Origin: Alphaproteobacteria bacterium
Lineage (GTDB): Bacteria; Pseudomonadota; Alphaproteobacteria; Micavibrionales; Micavibrionaceae
Length of the DNA: 64,000 nucleotides
Assembly (NCBI GenBank): GCA_017302165.1
Contig: JAFLCW010000001.1
Location: 124,001-188,000 of the forward strand
Direction: 5' to 3'
The notes below the pieces were generated by a model that saw only the letters and a list, made by a program, of their open reading frames with translations, made no database searches and was not told where the DNA came from. Position numbers and translations under genes: made by a program. Shown piece by piece: positions 1 through 8,090 of this stretch; position 1 is the first letter of the stretch; each line of letters begins with the position of its first letter.

Positions 1-446
1 TCGCGACGGATACACCCCTGACCCGTCAGGTTTTTGCCAAACAAGGCGGCGCGGCCACCTATCGCGCGGTACCCGCCGGCATACAAACCACGGCAACACC
101 GTGGCAGTTCTATGGGAACACACATATCAAAGGGTTCGGAACAGATACCTTAGCTGGCCGAAAAGCCGAGTTAATCGCCGTGCTTCCGAATGTCACCACA
201 GCCTTTTGTGAACGTATCAATGAATTGAACGGTCAAAATCTAAACCTTTCCGCCAATCATGACCCTTCAGCTAATGGATGTCTGTTTACTGGCGGGGGCA
301 GTGAATTCACAGGCAGTTTTGTGACCGGTGCCACGGCCAATATTATTGACCACACCTTGTTCACGCAAACCCCGGCCAAGCAAGCCTGCATCCGGTGTCA
401 GACAACCGGGGCACTTCATTTCTACCACGTTTTACTGGGCAGATAG
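1..446 (+). CDS. C-terminal fragment of an unrecognised, possibly pseudopilin-like protein
   Basis: The frame is open from position 3 to the TAG at 444-446, so the 5' end lies outside the window and 147 codons are visible. The fragment has four cysteines, including a CIRC motif near the C terminus, and ends in an aromatic-rich HFYHVLLGR. The middle segment (VLPNVTTAFCERIN) resembles C-terminal parts of small pilin-like or pseudopilin-like proteins I associate with alphaproteobacteria, but this is a weak impression, and the diagnostic N-terminal prepilin motif is not in view. A GTG at 180 is in frame but the coding frame clearly continues upstream of it. It ends 8 bases before the convergent lipoprotein gene. 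Confidence 0.55.
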   Translation, partial: ATDTPLTRQVFAKQGGAATYRAVPAGIQTTATPWQFYGNTHIKGFGTDTLAGRKAELIAVLPNVTTAFCERINELNGQNLNLSANHDPSANGCLFTGGGSEFTGSFVTGATANIIDHTLFTQTPAKQACIRCQTTGALHFYHVLLGR

Positions 447-453
447 GCGCGGA

Positions 454-1044
454 TTAATCCTTAAAGCTGGGCATAAAATCCGTCAGAGACGGGGTCGAAT
501 TCGTCAGGTTACGAATATCGCTTGTGACCGGCATCACGTAATCATACGACCCTAAAATACGTCCTTTAGAATCAACAATTCGCAAATTGGTAATAACATC
601 ACTGCCATTCAACAGCGTTGTCCCGCTGACGGTCGCCGGGGTTTGGGACGGCATCGCCCCGCCCGGCTGAATCACCATATATCCCAATTGGGTCAAGCGC
701 GATGAGACCTGACCTGACATCACTTGCCCTAAAAGACGGGTATTGCCCACCGCCTGTTGTTCAGGTGTTTCGGTGATACGTTGCGATGCTTTCATGTCCT
801 CAAGCGGGAGCACAATCAGCGGCGTTGCCTTGTTCAAATTATGCCGCGCCTGTGAGGTGAGCATATCTGTAGCGGAATAGGTCGTACTGGCGAGACTCAT
901 CTTCCCATCTTCATTCAGCCGGTCATACGCAATCACCCCCGCCGTGCCCGCCATGACCGCCACACATCCGGCCACAGGCAGGGATAGCAACATCATTGCC
1001 AGAATTCGCACATAGACAGTGCGCACCGAAACAGAAAAAATCAT
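454..1044 (-). CDS. FlgO-like outer-membrane lipoprotein
   Basis: The 196-residue product has a short basic N terminus, a hydrophobic stretch and a lipobox ending VAGC with the lipidated cysteine near residue 27, so it should be an envelope lipoprotein. The mature part resembles the FlgO family: a YSATDML start, a 'PLIVLPLEDM' strand and the helix-strand segment QVSSRLTQLGYMVIQ. FlgO proteins are linked to the flagellar outer-membrane region in Vibrio, but no flagellar gene is nearby, so the role is open. I chose the ATG at 1044 because AGGGAG lies just upstream; a TTG at 1059 would place this Shine-Dalgarno sequence inside the gene. A 7-of-8 match to TTAA-N7-TTAA lies at 1063-1077. Confidence 0.75.
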   Translation of the reverse strand: MIFSVSVRTVYVRILAMMLLSLPVAGCVAVMAGTAGVIAYDRLNEDGKMSLASTTYSATDMLTSQARHNLNKATPLIVLPLEDMKASQRITETPEQQAVGNTRLLGQVMSGQVSSRLTQLGYMVIQPGGAMPSQTPATVSGTTLLNGSDVITNLRIVDSKGRILGSYDYVMPVTSDIRNLTNSTPSLTDFMPSFKD

Positions 1045-1114
1045 CAATATCTCCCTCAAGATTTAAACAGAGCCTAACAAGCCGGAGAGGAAAAATACAC
1101 CCCCACCCGGGCTC

Positions 1115-1357
1115 TTAAAGCCGTGATAGGTCTGTTCTATGCGATAACTGTGCCATGTCGGCACCGCGCGGCGACAGCCAGATCATTTTTTGCGGGTGAC
1201 CGGCCTTAGGATCACATATCCAGCGCGCATTTAGCCATCCTTTGGCGTGAGCCAGACGCACCACCCATTCTCCATAATGTTTTTTCAGTTCGTCCTCTGC
1301 CATACAGGCCTGCGGCGGATCAAAATAAACCGACAACATCCATAAATCTTGAAGCAT
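1115..1357 (-). CDS. Small protein behind a Fur box, function unknown
   Basis: The 80-residue product is soluble-looking, with two cysteines, and has tryptophan-rich segments (GEWVVRLAHAKGWLNARWICD). I do not recognise a family. The longer in-frame version from 1402 would put the Fur box inside the coding region and begin with an odd MRMIIIIFF, so I favour the ATG at 1357, preceded by a GGGGTG. Its position directly behind the Fur box at 1382-1400 implies repression under iron-replete conditions, which is inference. The gene stands alone: its left neighbour is the lipoprotein gene on the same strand 70 bases away, and the upstream gene ends at 1485. Confidence 0.65.
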   Translation of the reverse strand: MLQDLWMLSVYFDPPQACMAEDELKKHYGEWVVRLAHAKGWLNARWICDPKAGHPQKMIWLSPRGADMAQLSHRTDLSRL

Positions 1358-1381
1358 AGGGCACCCCGCCTGATTAAAAAA

Positions 1382-1400
1382 GATAATGATAATCATTCTC
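1382..1400 (-). promoter_or_regulatory. Fur box
   Basis: The plus strand reads GATAATGATAATCATTCTC, one mismatch from the 19-base Escherichia coli Fur consensus GATAATGATAATCATTATC. On the minus strand it lies inside a plausible promoter, with TTGAGA at about 1402-1397 and a T-rich TTTAAT about 18 bases on. It is 25 bases upstream of the small gene ending at 1115. Many alphaproteobacteria use Fur/Mur or Irr with diverged sites, so the regulator is inferred from the site only. Confidence 0.75.
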
Positions 1401-1484
1401 AATTAAAGGGCCGATGTCAAGGGACAACAGGCCAGGGATTGGAAAAAACAGGGGGTATGTTCCGGGTGTGACGATATAGCCTGA

Positions 1485-2024
1485 CTAGGCTAAGGGCATC
1501 ACCATCAACAAGCATAGACCGGACGGGGTCTGACGTGGTTTGTCCTTGCGAAAACCAGCCTGGGCATAACATTTAATCGCCGGGGCATTATCCTGTGCCG
1601 GGGTCACCATCAACCGCTTCACCTCGGGCTGGCGTTTCAGTTCGGTGATAAACGCCTTAATGAAATTGGTGCCATGACCAAAGCCCAGCATTTCAACATC
1701 CCCGACAAATTGATGAATGGCGAACGTGCCCGGCTCTACCGGATAATCATCCCCCAGCCTGTTCGTGCGTACCAAATCAGAACCCAGATCAGAACATTGA
1801 ATCAGGGCATAAGGGCGTCCCTGATAAGACACCAGAAAATACCGCGCCGCCGCCGTGGATAATCCAGACGATATGTCGGCCATATCCTCAACAGACGGTG
1901 TCCACCAATCTGTCAAATGAGGTGAACGGAGCCATTCCCGGATCATCGGTATATCGGCCGAGGCTACATCTGAAAATTCATATCCGTTGTGGGCAAATTT
2001 TTGGGAAAGCGCGGGGAGAATCAT
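1485..2024 (-). CDS. GNAT-family N-acetyltransferase, AAC(6')-like
   Basis: The 179-residue product has a single GNAT fold. The beginning (SADIPMIREWLRSPHLTDWW) is typical of the subgroup containing aminoglycoside 6'-N-acetyltransferases and siderophore acyltransferases. The acetyl-CoA loop is seen as GFGHGTNFI near residue 115, and the late GNAT motif as APAIKCYAQAGF near residue 150. The substrate cannot be told from sequence; resistance should not be assumed. It starts 9 bases after the stop of hldE on the same strand, so the two are probably co-transcribed. Confidence 0.85.
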   Translation of the reverse strand: MILPALSQKFAHNGYEFSDVASADIPMIREWLRSPHLTDWWTPSVEDMADISSGLSTAAARYFLVSYQGRPYALIQCSDLGSDLVRTNRLGDDYPVEPGTFAIHQFVGDVEMLGFGHGTNFIKAFITELKRQPEVKRLMVTPAQDNAPAIKCYAQAGFRKDKPRQTPSGLCLLMVMPLA

Positions 2025-2033
2025 AAGACCCTG

Positions 2034-3533
2034 TCATGCGGCCTGCGGGTTATTGATTTTTTGAAGGGTGGCCGTCGTGCTGTATCCTTCATACATCTTC
2101 ATGATACACACCTGACCCCCATATTGGGAAACAATTTTTGCTTCGGGGAGTTGATCCGGCGTGTAATCGCCGCCTTTAAAAAAAAGATCAGGACGTAAAG
2201 AGTCTATTAACGCACAGGGTGTATTATCCGCACCCGCCGTTGTGGCACCAAACAGTACAACCCCATCCACAGAGGCCAAGGCCGATATCACGCGTGCCCG
2301 TGCCTGTTCATCATTCACCGGACGCGTCGTCCCTTTTAAAAGCCGCACAGAGATATCGTGATTAAGACCCACGATCAATTTATCACACTGAGCCCGTGCC
2401 TGCGCCAGATAGGTGACATGGCCATAATGCAAAATATCAAAACAGCCATTGGTAAATCCAACCTTGAGTCCTGAAGCCTGCCATGATTGAATGCATGCTT
2501 TCATCTCATCTAATGATAAGACAGGCGCCATATGAGAGATCGTGGTATCACCAGAAAGTGCCTGCATTAATTCATCTGGCCGCACCGGTGCCGTGCCAAT
2601 TTTACCCACGGCAATACCGCCGGCCAAATTGGCCAGATCAGACGCCTGTGCCAACGATGCGCCCACCGCTAACGATGCCGCCAAAACGGACATAACGGTG
2701 TCACCCGCCCCGGATACATCAAATACCTCACGCGCCTTGGCACGCAAATGTATAGGTTTTTGTGAGTTTGCCTGTATCAGCGTTACCCCATCTTCAGAGC
2801 GTGTTACTAATATATGGTCAATACCACATGAACCAAGGATTTTTTGTGCCGCTATTTCAATATCCTGATCCCCGGACAATGTTTCCGCACCCGCCGCAAG
2901 TGCCAGTTCAGTCCGGTTCGGGGTCACCACATGGGCGCCGCGATAACGGGTAAAATCTTTACCCTTCGGGTCCACCAAAACCCGGATAGACCGTGCCTTG
3001 GCCTCGGCCATGACATGCGCCAAAATGCGGGCAGATAGAACGCCCTTGGCGTAATCAGAAATAATCACAATCTGGCGGCCATCCATGGCGCGGGTAATTT
3101 CGGCTTTCAGCGCGTCTTCTATATGTTCAGATAATGGCGTGCGGTCTTCAATGTCTGACCTTAATAATTGATGTTGCCCGGCCATGTGGCGAATTTTCTG
3201 GATGGTCGGGCGCGCCGGATCGGCAATAATACCCTGTGTTTCCACGCCCATATCCCGGCAGTATTTTAAAAATATATCGGCAGGTTGATCGGTGCCAACC
3301 ACCCCAACCGCGCAGACATCAACACCCAGCGTCCTCAGATTGATCAGAACGTTCCCTGCCCCACCTGGCATGGCCTGTTCCCGCGTGACATGCAAAACAG
3401 GAACGGGCGCTTCGGGGGATAAACGCGAAGCCGTCCCATACATGTAAACATCTAACATCATATCCCCCACCACCATCACACGGGCATGGGGAAATCGTTT
3501 AATCACAGACATCACATCAGACGGCGTATGCAT
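2034..3533 (-). CDS. hldE: Bifunctional heptose 7-phosphate kinase / heptose 1-phosphate adenylyltransferase
   Basis: The enzyme phosphorylates D-glycero-beta-D-manno-heptose 7-phosphate and then adenylylates the 1-phosphate, making ADP-heptose for the lipopolysaccharide inner core. Both domains are present in 499 residues, a little above the usual 470-480. The N-terminal ribokinase-like domain has VGDMMLDVYMYG, the PGGAGN motif near residues 57-61 and the catalytic FDVSGAGD with Asp278. The C-terminal nucleotidyltransferase domain has TNGCFDILHYGH at 361-372 with the HxGH signature. It leads a likely two-gene unit with the GNAT gene. A perfect TTAA-N7-TTAA box lies 10 bases upstream of the start. 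Confidence 0.96.
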   Translation of the reverse strand: MHTPSDVMSVIKRFPHARVMVVGDMMLDVYMYGTASRLSPEAPVPVLHVTREQAMPGGAGNVLINLRTLGVDVCAVGVVGTDQPADIFLKYCRDMGVETQGIIADPARPTIQKIRHMAGQHQLLRSDIEDRTPLSEHIEDALKAEITRAMDGRQIVIISDYAKGVLSARILAHVMAEAKARSIRVLVDPKGKDFTRYRGAHVVTPNRTELALAAGAETLSGDQDIEIAAQKILGSCGIDHILVTRSEDGVTLIQANSQKPIHLRAKAREVFDVSGAGDTVMSVLAASLAVGASLAQASDLANLAGGIAVGKIGTAPVRPDELMQALSGDTTISHMAPVLSLDEMKACIQSWQASGLKVGFTNGCFDILHYGHVTYLAQARAQCDKLIVGLNHDISVRLLKGTTRPVNDEQARARVISALASVDGVVLFGATTAGADNTPCALIDSLRPDLFFKGGDYTPDQLPEAKIVSQYGGQVCIMKMYEGYSTTATLQKINNPQAA

Positions 3534-3542
3534 ATTTTCTTT

Positions 3543-3557
3543 TTAACGGATTTTTAA
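3543..3557. promoter_or_regulatory. ctrA box: CtrA-type box TTAA-N7-TTAA
   Basis: TTAACGGATTTTTAA matches the full CtrA recognition pattern TTAA-N7-TTAA of Caulobacter and relatives. It sits between the divergent genes hldE (start 3533) and the BTLCP protease gene (start 3698). A second, imperfect copy (TTAA-N7-TAAA) is at 3628-3642. The motif is palindromic, so it could act on either gene; it is closer to hldE. Confidence 0.55.
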
Positions 3558-3697
3558 GAATTAAGATAGGGATCAATGTACCGTTGCCCGGGCTTTAAAA
3601 TACATTCGTCATCACAAGATACGCTTAACACTTCATAAACCTTTTGTCGGCATACTTGTACTGTTAGGGGTTCTCATATTTGAGGGGTAGAGTATCC

Positions 3698-4657
3698 GTG
3701 TCACACGATAAAAAGCACCAGAAAGCCTATCACGGCATCCTGTCCGGGCTCAAAGCGCGTATTCGCAGAAACCGCCTGGGGGAATTGCTGGTTCTGGATG
3801 GTTATCTTTCCCCGGATGAATTAAAACATGCCCTGACCCTCAGCAAAAATTCGGGCAAGAAATTAGGTCATGTCTTAGTCGATGAACGGATGATTGATCC
3901 GGTCATCATTCGCCAGACCCTGATCGAACAGTTTGCCTTGCGCGGTGTCACCGCCATGGTAACCCTATTTTTATCACTCTCCAGCATGGGGATTACAAAA
4001 CAAGCCCGGGCAAGTTCCATTAAAGATGTACCGGCGCGCCTGGCTTTCGCACAAGCCGCGTTTTCCCCAGTCAGCTATTATCCGGCCTTGTTCGGGTCAA
4101 CGGAAAAACGGTCAGGTGCCCTGAAAGCCTTTACCAAATGGACGGATATGTTTAACCGGTTCGATGCCGCGCTCAATACATCCGGCGGACAAAAATCAAT
4201 GCAGGATTTTAAAACAGCGCTGGAAACCATGCGCGACCTGCCTTTATCCCGTATGGCGGCACAGGTTAATGATCTGGTCAATAAAACACGTTATGTGACA
4301 GATAATAAAAATTACGGCCAGAATGATTATTGGGCGACCCCCGTTGAATTCTTCTCCCGCGGCGGGGATTGCGAAGATTTCGCCATTACAAAATACACCG
4401 CCCTTCGGGCTCTGGGTGTTCCTGAAGAACGTCTGCGTGTGGCGATTGTTCAAGATCTTCAGAAAAACGTGCCGCACGCCATTTTGATTGTGTACACAGA
4501 TAATGGTCCGATGATTTTGGACAACCAAATCAAAACCGCCATCAATGCCGACCGCGTCAGCCATTATAAACCGATCTTTTCGATCAACCGTGATGCGTGG
4601 TGGTTGCACACAAAACCACAAGGAAGCGTGACAACGGTTGCGTCTGCCGCCCGCTAA
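3698..4657 (+). CDS. MshEN-like domain fused to a LapG-like BTLCP cysteine protease
   Basis: The 319-residue product has three parts. Residues about 26-80 hold two MshEN-type motifs (RLGELLVLDGYLS and KLGHVLVDERMID, each followed by a leucine-patterned helix), the motif that binds c-di-GMP in MshE-like ATPases. Residues about 84-100 form one hydrophobic segment. The rest is a bacterial transglutaminase-like cysteine protease domain with a visible triad: Cys225 in GGDCEDFA, His260 in PHAILIV and Asp275 in LDNQ. LapG, the best-known member, cleaves the N terminus of large adhesins in the periplasm. I infer a cytoplasmic sensor with a periplasmic protease. GTG 3698 is chosen because GAGGGG lies 10 bases upstream; a TTG at 3680 is less likely. 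Confidence 0.85.
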   Translation: MSHDKKHQKAYHGILSGLKARIRRNRLGELLVLDGYLSPDELKHALTLSKNSGKKLGHVLVDERMIDPVIIRQTLIEQFALRGVTAMVTLFLSLSSMGITKQARASSIKDVPARLAFAQAAFSPVSYYPALFGSTEKRSGALKAFTKWTDMFNRFDAALNTSGGQKSMQDFKTALETMRDLPLSRMAAQVNDLVNKTRYVTDNKNYGQNDYWATPVEFFSRGGDCEDFAITKYTALRALGVPEERLRVAIVQDLQKNVPHAILIVYTDNGPMILDNQIKTAINADRVSHYKPIFSINRDAWWLHTKPQGSVTTVASAAR

Positions 4658-4806
4658 ACCTCCTGCTTTTTCTCTCACACCTGACCCCAGCCATGTTCCA
4701 TATGGATTCCGCCCCCCTTGCCGGCAAGGATATGGGGATAATATTAATGTATTATGTAATATAAATAACATCTGGCTTGACCTGCCGGGCTAATCTCTCT
4801 AAGCCT

Positions 4807-4836
4807 TTACCCATTACGTAAACATTTTATGGGTAA
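4807..4836 (+). repeat. Inverted repeat before the second BTLCP gene
   Basis: TTACCCAT at 4807-4814 is repeated in inverse as ATGGGTAA at 4829-4836, with a 14-base spacer. The right arm contains GGGTAA, the only purine-rich candidate ribosome-binding site for the GTG at 4842. Folding of the RNA would therefore hide the ribosome-binding site; the repeat could also be a protein operator. The AT-rich stretch at about 4735-4770 upstream is a plausible promoter region. Confidence 0.45.
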
Positions 4837-4841
4837 CGCGC

Positions 4842-5570
4842 GTGCGCAGATTATGTTCATTCCTGTTTTCTGGTGACCACAGAACCCTCTGGCTCTGTCT
4901 TGCAGGCGTCATATGTTTTTTGACACCGGCCTTCGCGGCCTCTTCTCCGGATTTTTTAAAAACGGCACATCGTGAAACCCTCAAATCAACCGATGTCCTG
5001 CCGCAATGGGATCGGATCATGTCGTTATATCAACAGGATCATACATCATATCTGGCCTGTGCGGAAAACCCGGATATGTGCCCGTCTGTCGCCATCGGTC
5101 AGTGGCAACAATTCATCACGTCAATTCAATATGATTCTCCCCGCCGCCAGATCGAAGCGGTGAATTCATGGTTCAATGTCCTGCCCTATAAAATAGATAA
5201 ATGGGTCTATGGCAAAAGCGATCATTGGGCGTCGATTTCTGAATTCTTTGAACATTCAGGCGACTGCGAAGATTTTGCCATCATGAAATATTTAACCCTT
5301 CGGCAAATGGGCTTCCCCAAAGAAAGTCTCTGGATCGCCACAGCCTACGATGTCTATAGCGGTACCGACCATGCGTTTTTGATGGTTGATCTGAAGGGGG
5401 AAACATTTGTGCTGGACAACCGGAGCGAGGTTACCCAAGCCTCAGAACATTCCCGCCGCTATCAGCCGCATTTCCTGTTCAATGAAAAAAATATTTGGAC
5501 ATTTGAGACCCCGGTGATGGCACGCAGTGCCCGGGAAAACCAGAACGATATCGTTCCGGGCAACCAGTAA
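4842..5570 (+). CDS. Secreted LapG-like BTLCP cysteine protease
   Basis: The 242-residue product begins with a basic stretch and a hydrophobic signal peptide ending near CFLTPAFA-AS (about residue 32), so it should act in the periplasm. The BTLCP domain carries the triad Cys142 in SGDCEDFA, His177 in TDHAFLMV and Asp192 in LDNR. The segment LPQWDRIMSLYQQD is typical of the family. Unlike its upstream neighbour it has no MshEN-like part, so it resembles free LapG. Two BTLCP genes in tandem suggest related or staged cleavage of surface adhesins, such as those at the right end of the window; this is inference. The start is GTG, supported by the signal peptide directly behind it. Confidence 0.87.
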   Translation: MRRLCSFLFSGDHRTLWLCLAGVICFLTPAFAASSPDFLKTAHRETLKSTDVLPQWDRIMSLYQQDHTSYLACAENPDMCPSVAIGQWQQFITSIQYDSPRRQIEAVNSWFNVLPYKIDKWVYGKSDHWASISEFFEHSGDCEDFAIMKYLTLRQMGFPKESLWIATAYDVYSGTDHAFLMVDLKGETFVLDNRSEVTQASEHSRRYQPHFLFNEKNIWTFETPVMARSARENQNDIVPGNQ

Positions 5571-5571
5571 T

Positions 5572-6996
5572 CTACTCCACCCACGCCACCCGAAGCACAT
5601 TGGTTGACCCCGGTGTTCCAAACGGAACACCCGCCGTTAAGACAATGCGTTCACCGCTAGCGGCATAGCCCTTTTCTTTGACCAATTTTGTGGCGCGTTC
5701 CACCGTTTCGGCGAAGGAATTCACATCCGTGATGTGAAGGGCACGTACCCCGTAAGACAGCATCAACCTCCGCGCCGTGGACATGTTCTGCGTCAAACAT
5801 AAAATCGGAATATCCGGACGCTCTCGCGCCGTCCGAAGCGTGGTGGAACCTGAGGTAGTATAATTACAAATACACGCCGCCTTGATATCCCGCGCCACGT
5901 GATAGGCCGCTTTGGTAATCGCAGATGACGGGTCATTCTCGCTCTCGGCCTGATTGGTATTTAAAATACGCCGGTAGGTTTCATCCTGTTCTACGCGAGT
6001 GCAAATCTTGTCCATGATCTCCACCGCTTCGACCGGGTATTGCCCAGCCGCCGTTTCAGCCGACAACATCACCGCATCCGCGCCATCATAAACGGCCGTC
6101 GCGACATCTGACGCTTCGGCACGCGTGGGACGCGGGTTATCGATCATCGATTCCAGCATTTGCGTGGCCACAATAATGGGCTTACCCGCATGGCGCACCA
6201 TGCGTACAATTTTCTTTTGTGTGGCCGGGACATCTTCGGGGGGAATTTCAACGCCCAAATCCCCGCGTGCCAGCATGATCCCATCGACATAATTCAAAAT
6301 TTCATCCATGCGTTCCACGGCGCTGGGTTTTTCAATCTTGGCCATCAAAGCCGCCCGCCCGCCGATAATCTTCCGGGTTTCAGACACGTCTTCAGGACGT
6401 TGCACAAAACTTTGTGCCACCCAATCCGCCCCCATGGCCAGTGCGGCATCCAGATCTACCCGGTCTTTATCAGTCAACGCAGGGACGGGAATGATCACCC
6501 CTGGCACATTGAACCCCTTGTGATTGGATAATTTGCTTCCTGAAACGACTTCGCCCAGAAGATAATCTTTACCCTGCTCCCGGATGGTCACGCGCACCTT
6601 GCCATCGTCCAGCAAAATTTCAGACCCGGGTTTCATAACCGCGATCACTTCGGGGTGGGGCAGACAAACCCGGGTTTCATCCCCCAGCGCGGTATCCAGA
6701 TCAAACCGGATTCTGTGCCCGGCCTTAATATCAATCTTATCGTTTTTGAATTTACCGATCCGGTTTTTAGGACCCTGAAGATCGGCGATCACGGCAATCG
6801 GGCGTCCATATTCCGCTTCCATCGCACGTGCTGTCTCCAGATTTTTACGGTGCGCCTCATGGGTGCCGTGTGAAAAATTCATACGAAAGACATCCACCCC
6901 GGCTTCGAATAATTTTCGCATCATCTCAGGGCTACCCGAGGCAGGGCCTAGCGTGGCAACAATTTTTGTCTGGCGGTAACGGCGAATGGTGGGCAT
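5572..6996 (-). CDS. pyk: Pyruvate kinase
   Basis: The enzyme makes pyruvate and ATP from phosphoenolpyruvate and ADP, the last step of glycolysis. The 474-residue product matches the usual length. Motifs seen: TKIVATLGPAS at the start, the FRMNFSHG segment, the KIEKPSAVERMDEI active-site strand with the catalytic lysine, and GIMLARGDLGVEIP followed by KPIIVATQMLESM. The ATG at 6996 is preferred over a TTG at 7020 because it gives the standard family N terminus. It converges on the BTLCP gene with one base between stop codons. Confidence 0.97.
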   Translation of the reverse strand: MPTIRRYRQTKIVATLGPASGSPEMMRKLFEAGVDVFRMNFSHGTHEAHRKNLETARAMEAEYGRPIAVIADLQGPKNRIGKFKNDKIDIKAGHRIRFDLDTALGDETRVCLPHPEVIAVMKPGSEILLDDGKVRVTIREQGKDYLLGEVVSGSKLSNHKGFNVPGVIIPVPALTDKDRVDLDAALAMGADWVAQSFVQRPEDVSETRKIIGGRAALMAKIEKPSAVERMDEILNYVDGIMLARGDLGVEIPPEDVPATQKKIVRMVRHAGKPIIVATQMLESMIDNPRPTRAEASDVATAVYDGADAVMLSAETAAGQYPVEAVEIMDKICTRVEQDETYRRILNTNQAESENDPSSAITKAAYHVARDIKAACICNYTTSGSTTLRTARERPDIPILCLTQNMSTARRLMLSYGVRALHITDVNSFAETVERATKLVKEKGYAASGERIVLTAGVPFGTPGSTNVLRVAWVE

Positions 6997-7106
6997 AGGA
7001 ATGAATAACCTGTACGGCAAATGATGGAATTTAAAACTACCCCATCCTAACGCGCCCGCCCCCAGGACGCCATGGTTTTTATGGCCTTACAGGGAAAAAG
7101 AAGGAT

Positions 7107-8090
7107 TTATCGACCCATCATCACGGGCTTGGTAAAATGATAAAAAGCCAAACGGCCAAAGCTGTCTTTCAGCACACGATCCGGTGCGAACAAAGACCGA
7201 AATCCTGCTTTTTCTGTCCAGTTAATCTGAACATCAGCAGGACATTTCATAGAACTATTAAAATGTATGGCATCTCCCTGATGGAAAAATCTGGAACCGC
7301 GCACCGTATTCACCTGTGCGGGTGCTGTAAATTTAAAATAGTGTGCCAACATGTAGCTTTGCGGATGATATGCCACGACAAATTTAACGGGCAAATGAAT
7401 TCCGTGATACGTCAACATATGGCGCGCAAAATCACCCTGCCCGGCATAAGACTCCTCAATGGTTTTTGAATCCTGATTTGTGTCCCCGGTAACGATAAAA
7501 TGGGCACCCGGAGCCATTTGACTATATATGGCACGCACTTTCTCCACATAATCAGCTTGGGGCGCGCCATCAGTTATATGCCCAGCCAGATTAGCCAGCG
7601 TCAGTCCGAATAAAGCGGAAACTTCCCGTCCTTCAATATCGTATCTTAATGCTGGGTCAAACATATCATGTTGAATGGCCTGATGACGAGCATGCGGAAA
7701 CAGGCTCTTTCCTTCAGCCATAGATAAGTCAAGCACGTCAGGATTTTCGTCAATATAGATAAACTTAACAATATTCGGGATATGTGCCGCAAGGCAGGCT
7801 TCTTTGGTTTTAAATTTTGTACCCGGGCCCCGGGATACAAAAGTCACAGGCTGATTCCCCACAAAAGCCGCTGATACCGGCGCGGCCTTGGCGATCACTT
7901 CTGGTTCGCATACCGGGGCATAATATTTATGATGATTATCTTCAAGAAACTTTGCCCAGATCGGCATGGCAGGTGCGGGGGCAAATTCAAATGACCCCAT
8001 GTGCCCGGCCTTGACTCCCATTACTGCATCTGCCCATGCGAGATCGAAGTCATTGATAAATTCTAAATGTTGTGAAGATAACCGCGTCAT
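7107..8090 (-). CDS. EgtD-like SAM-dependent methyltransferase
   Basis: The 327-residue product resembles the histidine-specific SAM-dependent methyltransferase family (Methyltransf_33), whose member EgtD trimethylates histidine in ergothioneine synthesis. Seen are a glycine-rich SAM loop (VSRGPGTKFKTKEA), an acidic strand end YIDENPDVLDLS, a loop ALFGLTLANLAG corresponding to the EgtD segment after motif II, GDTNQDSKTIEESY, and an EKAGFRSLFAPDRV end like the EgtD C terminus. No egtB or other ergothioneine gene is here, so the substrate is unknown. The start overlaps the stop of the regulator gene as ATGA, with AAGGA upstream, so translation is probably coupled. Confidence 0.7.
   Translation of the reverse strand: MTRLSSQHLEFINDFDLAWADAVMGVKAGHMGSFEFAPAPAMPIWAKFLEDNHHKYYAPVCEPEVIAKAAPVSAAFVGNQPVTFVSRGPGTKFKTKEACLAAHIPNIVKFIYIDENPDVLDLSMAEGKSLFPHARHQAIQHDMFDPALRYDIEGREVSALFGLTLANLAGHITDGAPQADYVEKVRAIYSQMAPGAHFIVTGDTNQDSKTIEESYAGQGDFARHMLTYHGIHLPVKFVVAYHPQSYMLAHYFKFTAPAQVNTVRGSRFFHQGDAIHFNSSMKCPADVQINWTEKAGFRSLFAPDRVLKDSFGRLAFYHFTKPVMMGR

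Noticed and set aside
1485..2024. Aminoglycoside resistance gene
   Set aside because: The AAC(6')-like GNAT pattern is shared with siderophore and other acyltransferases, and the gene is in a chromosomal unit with hldE; nothing indicates a resistance role.
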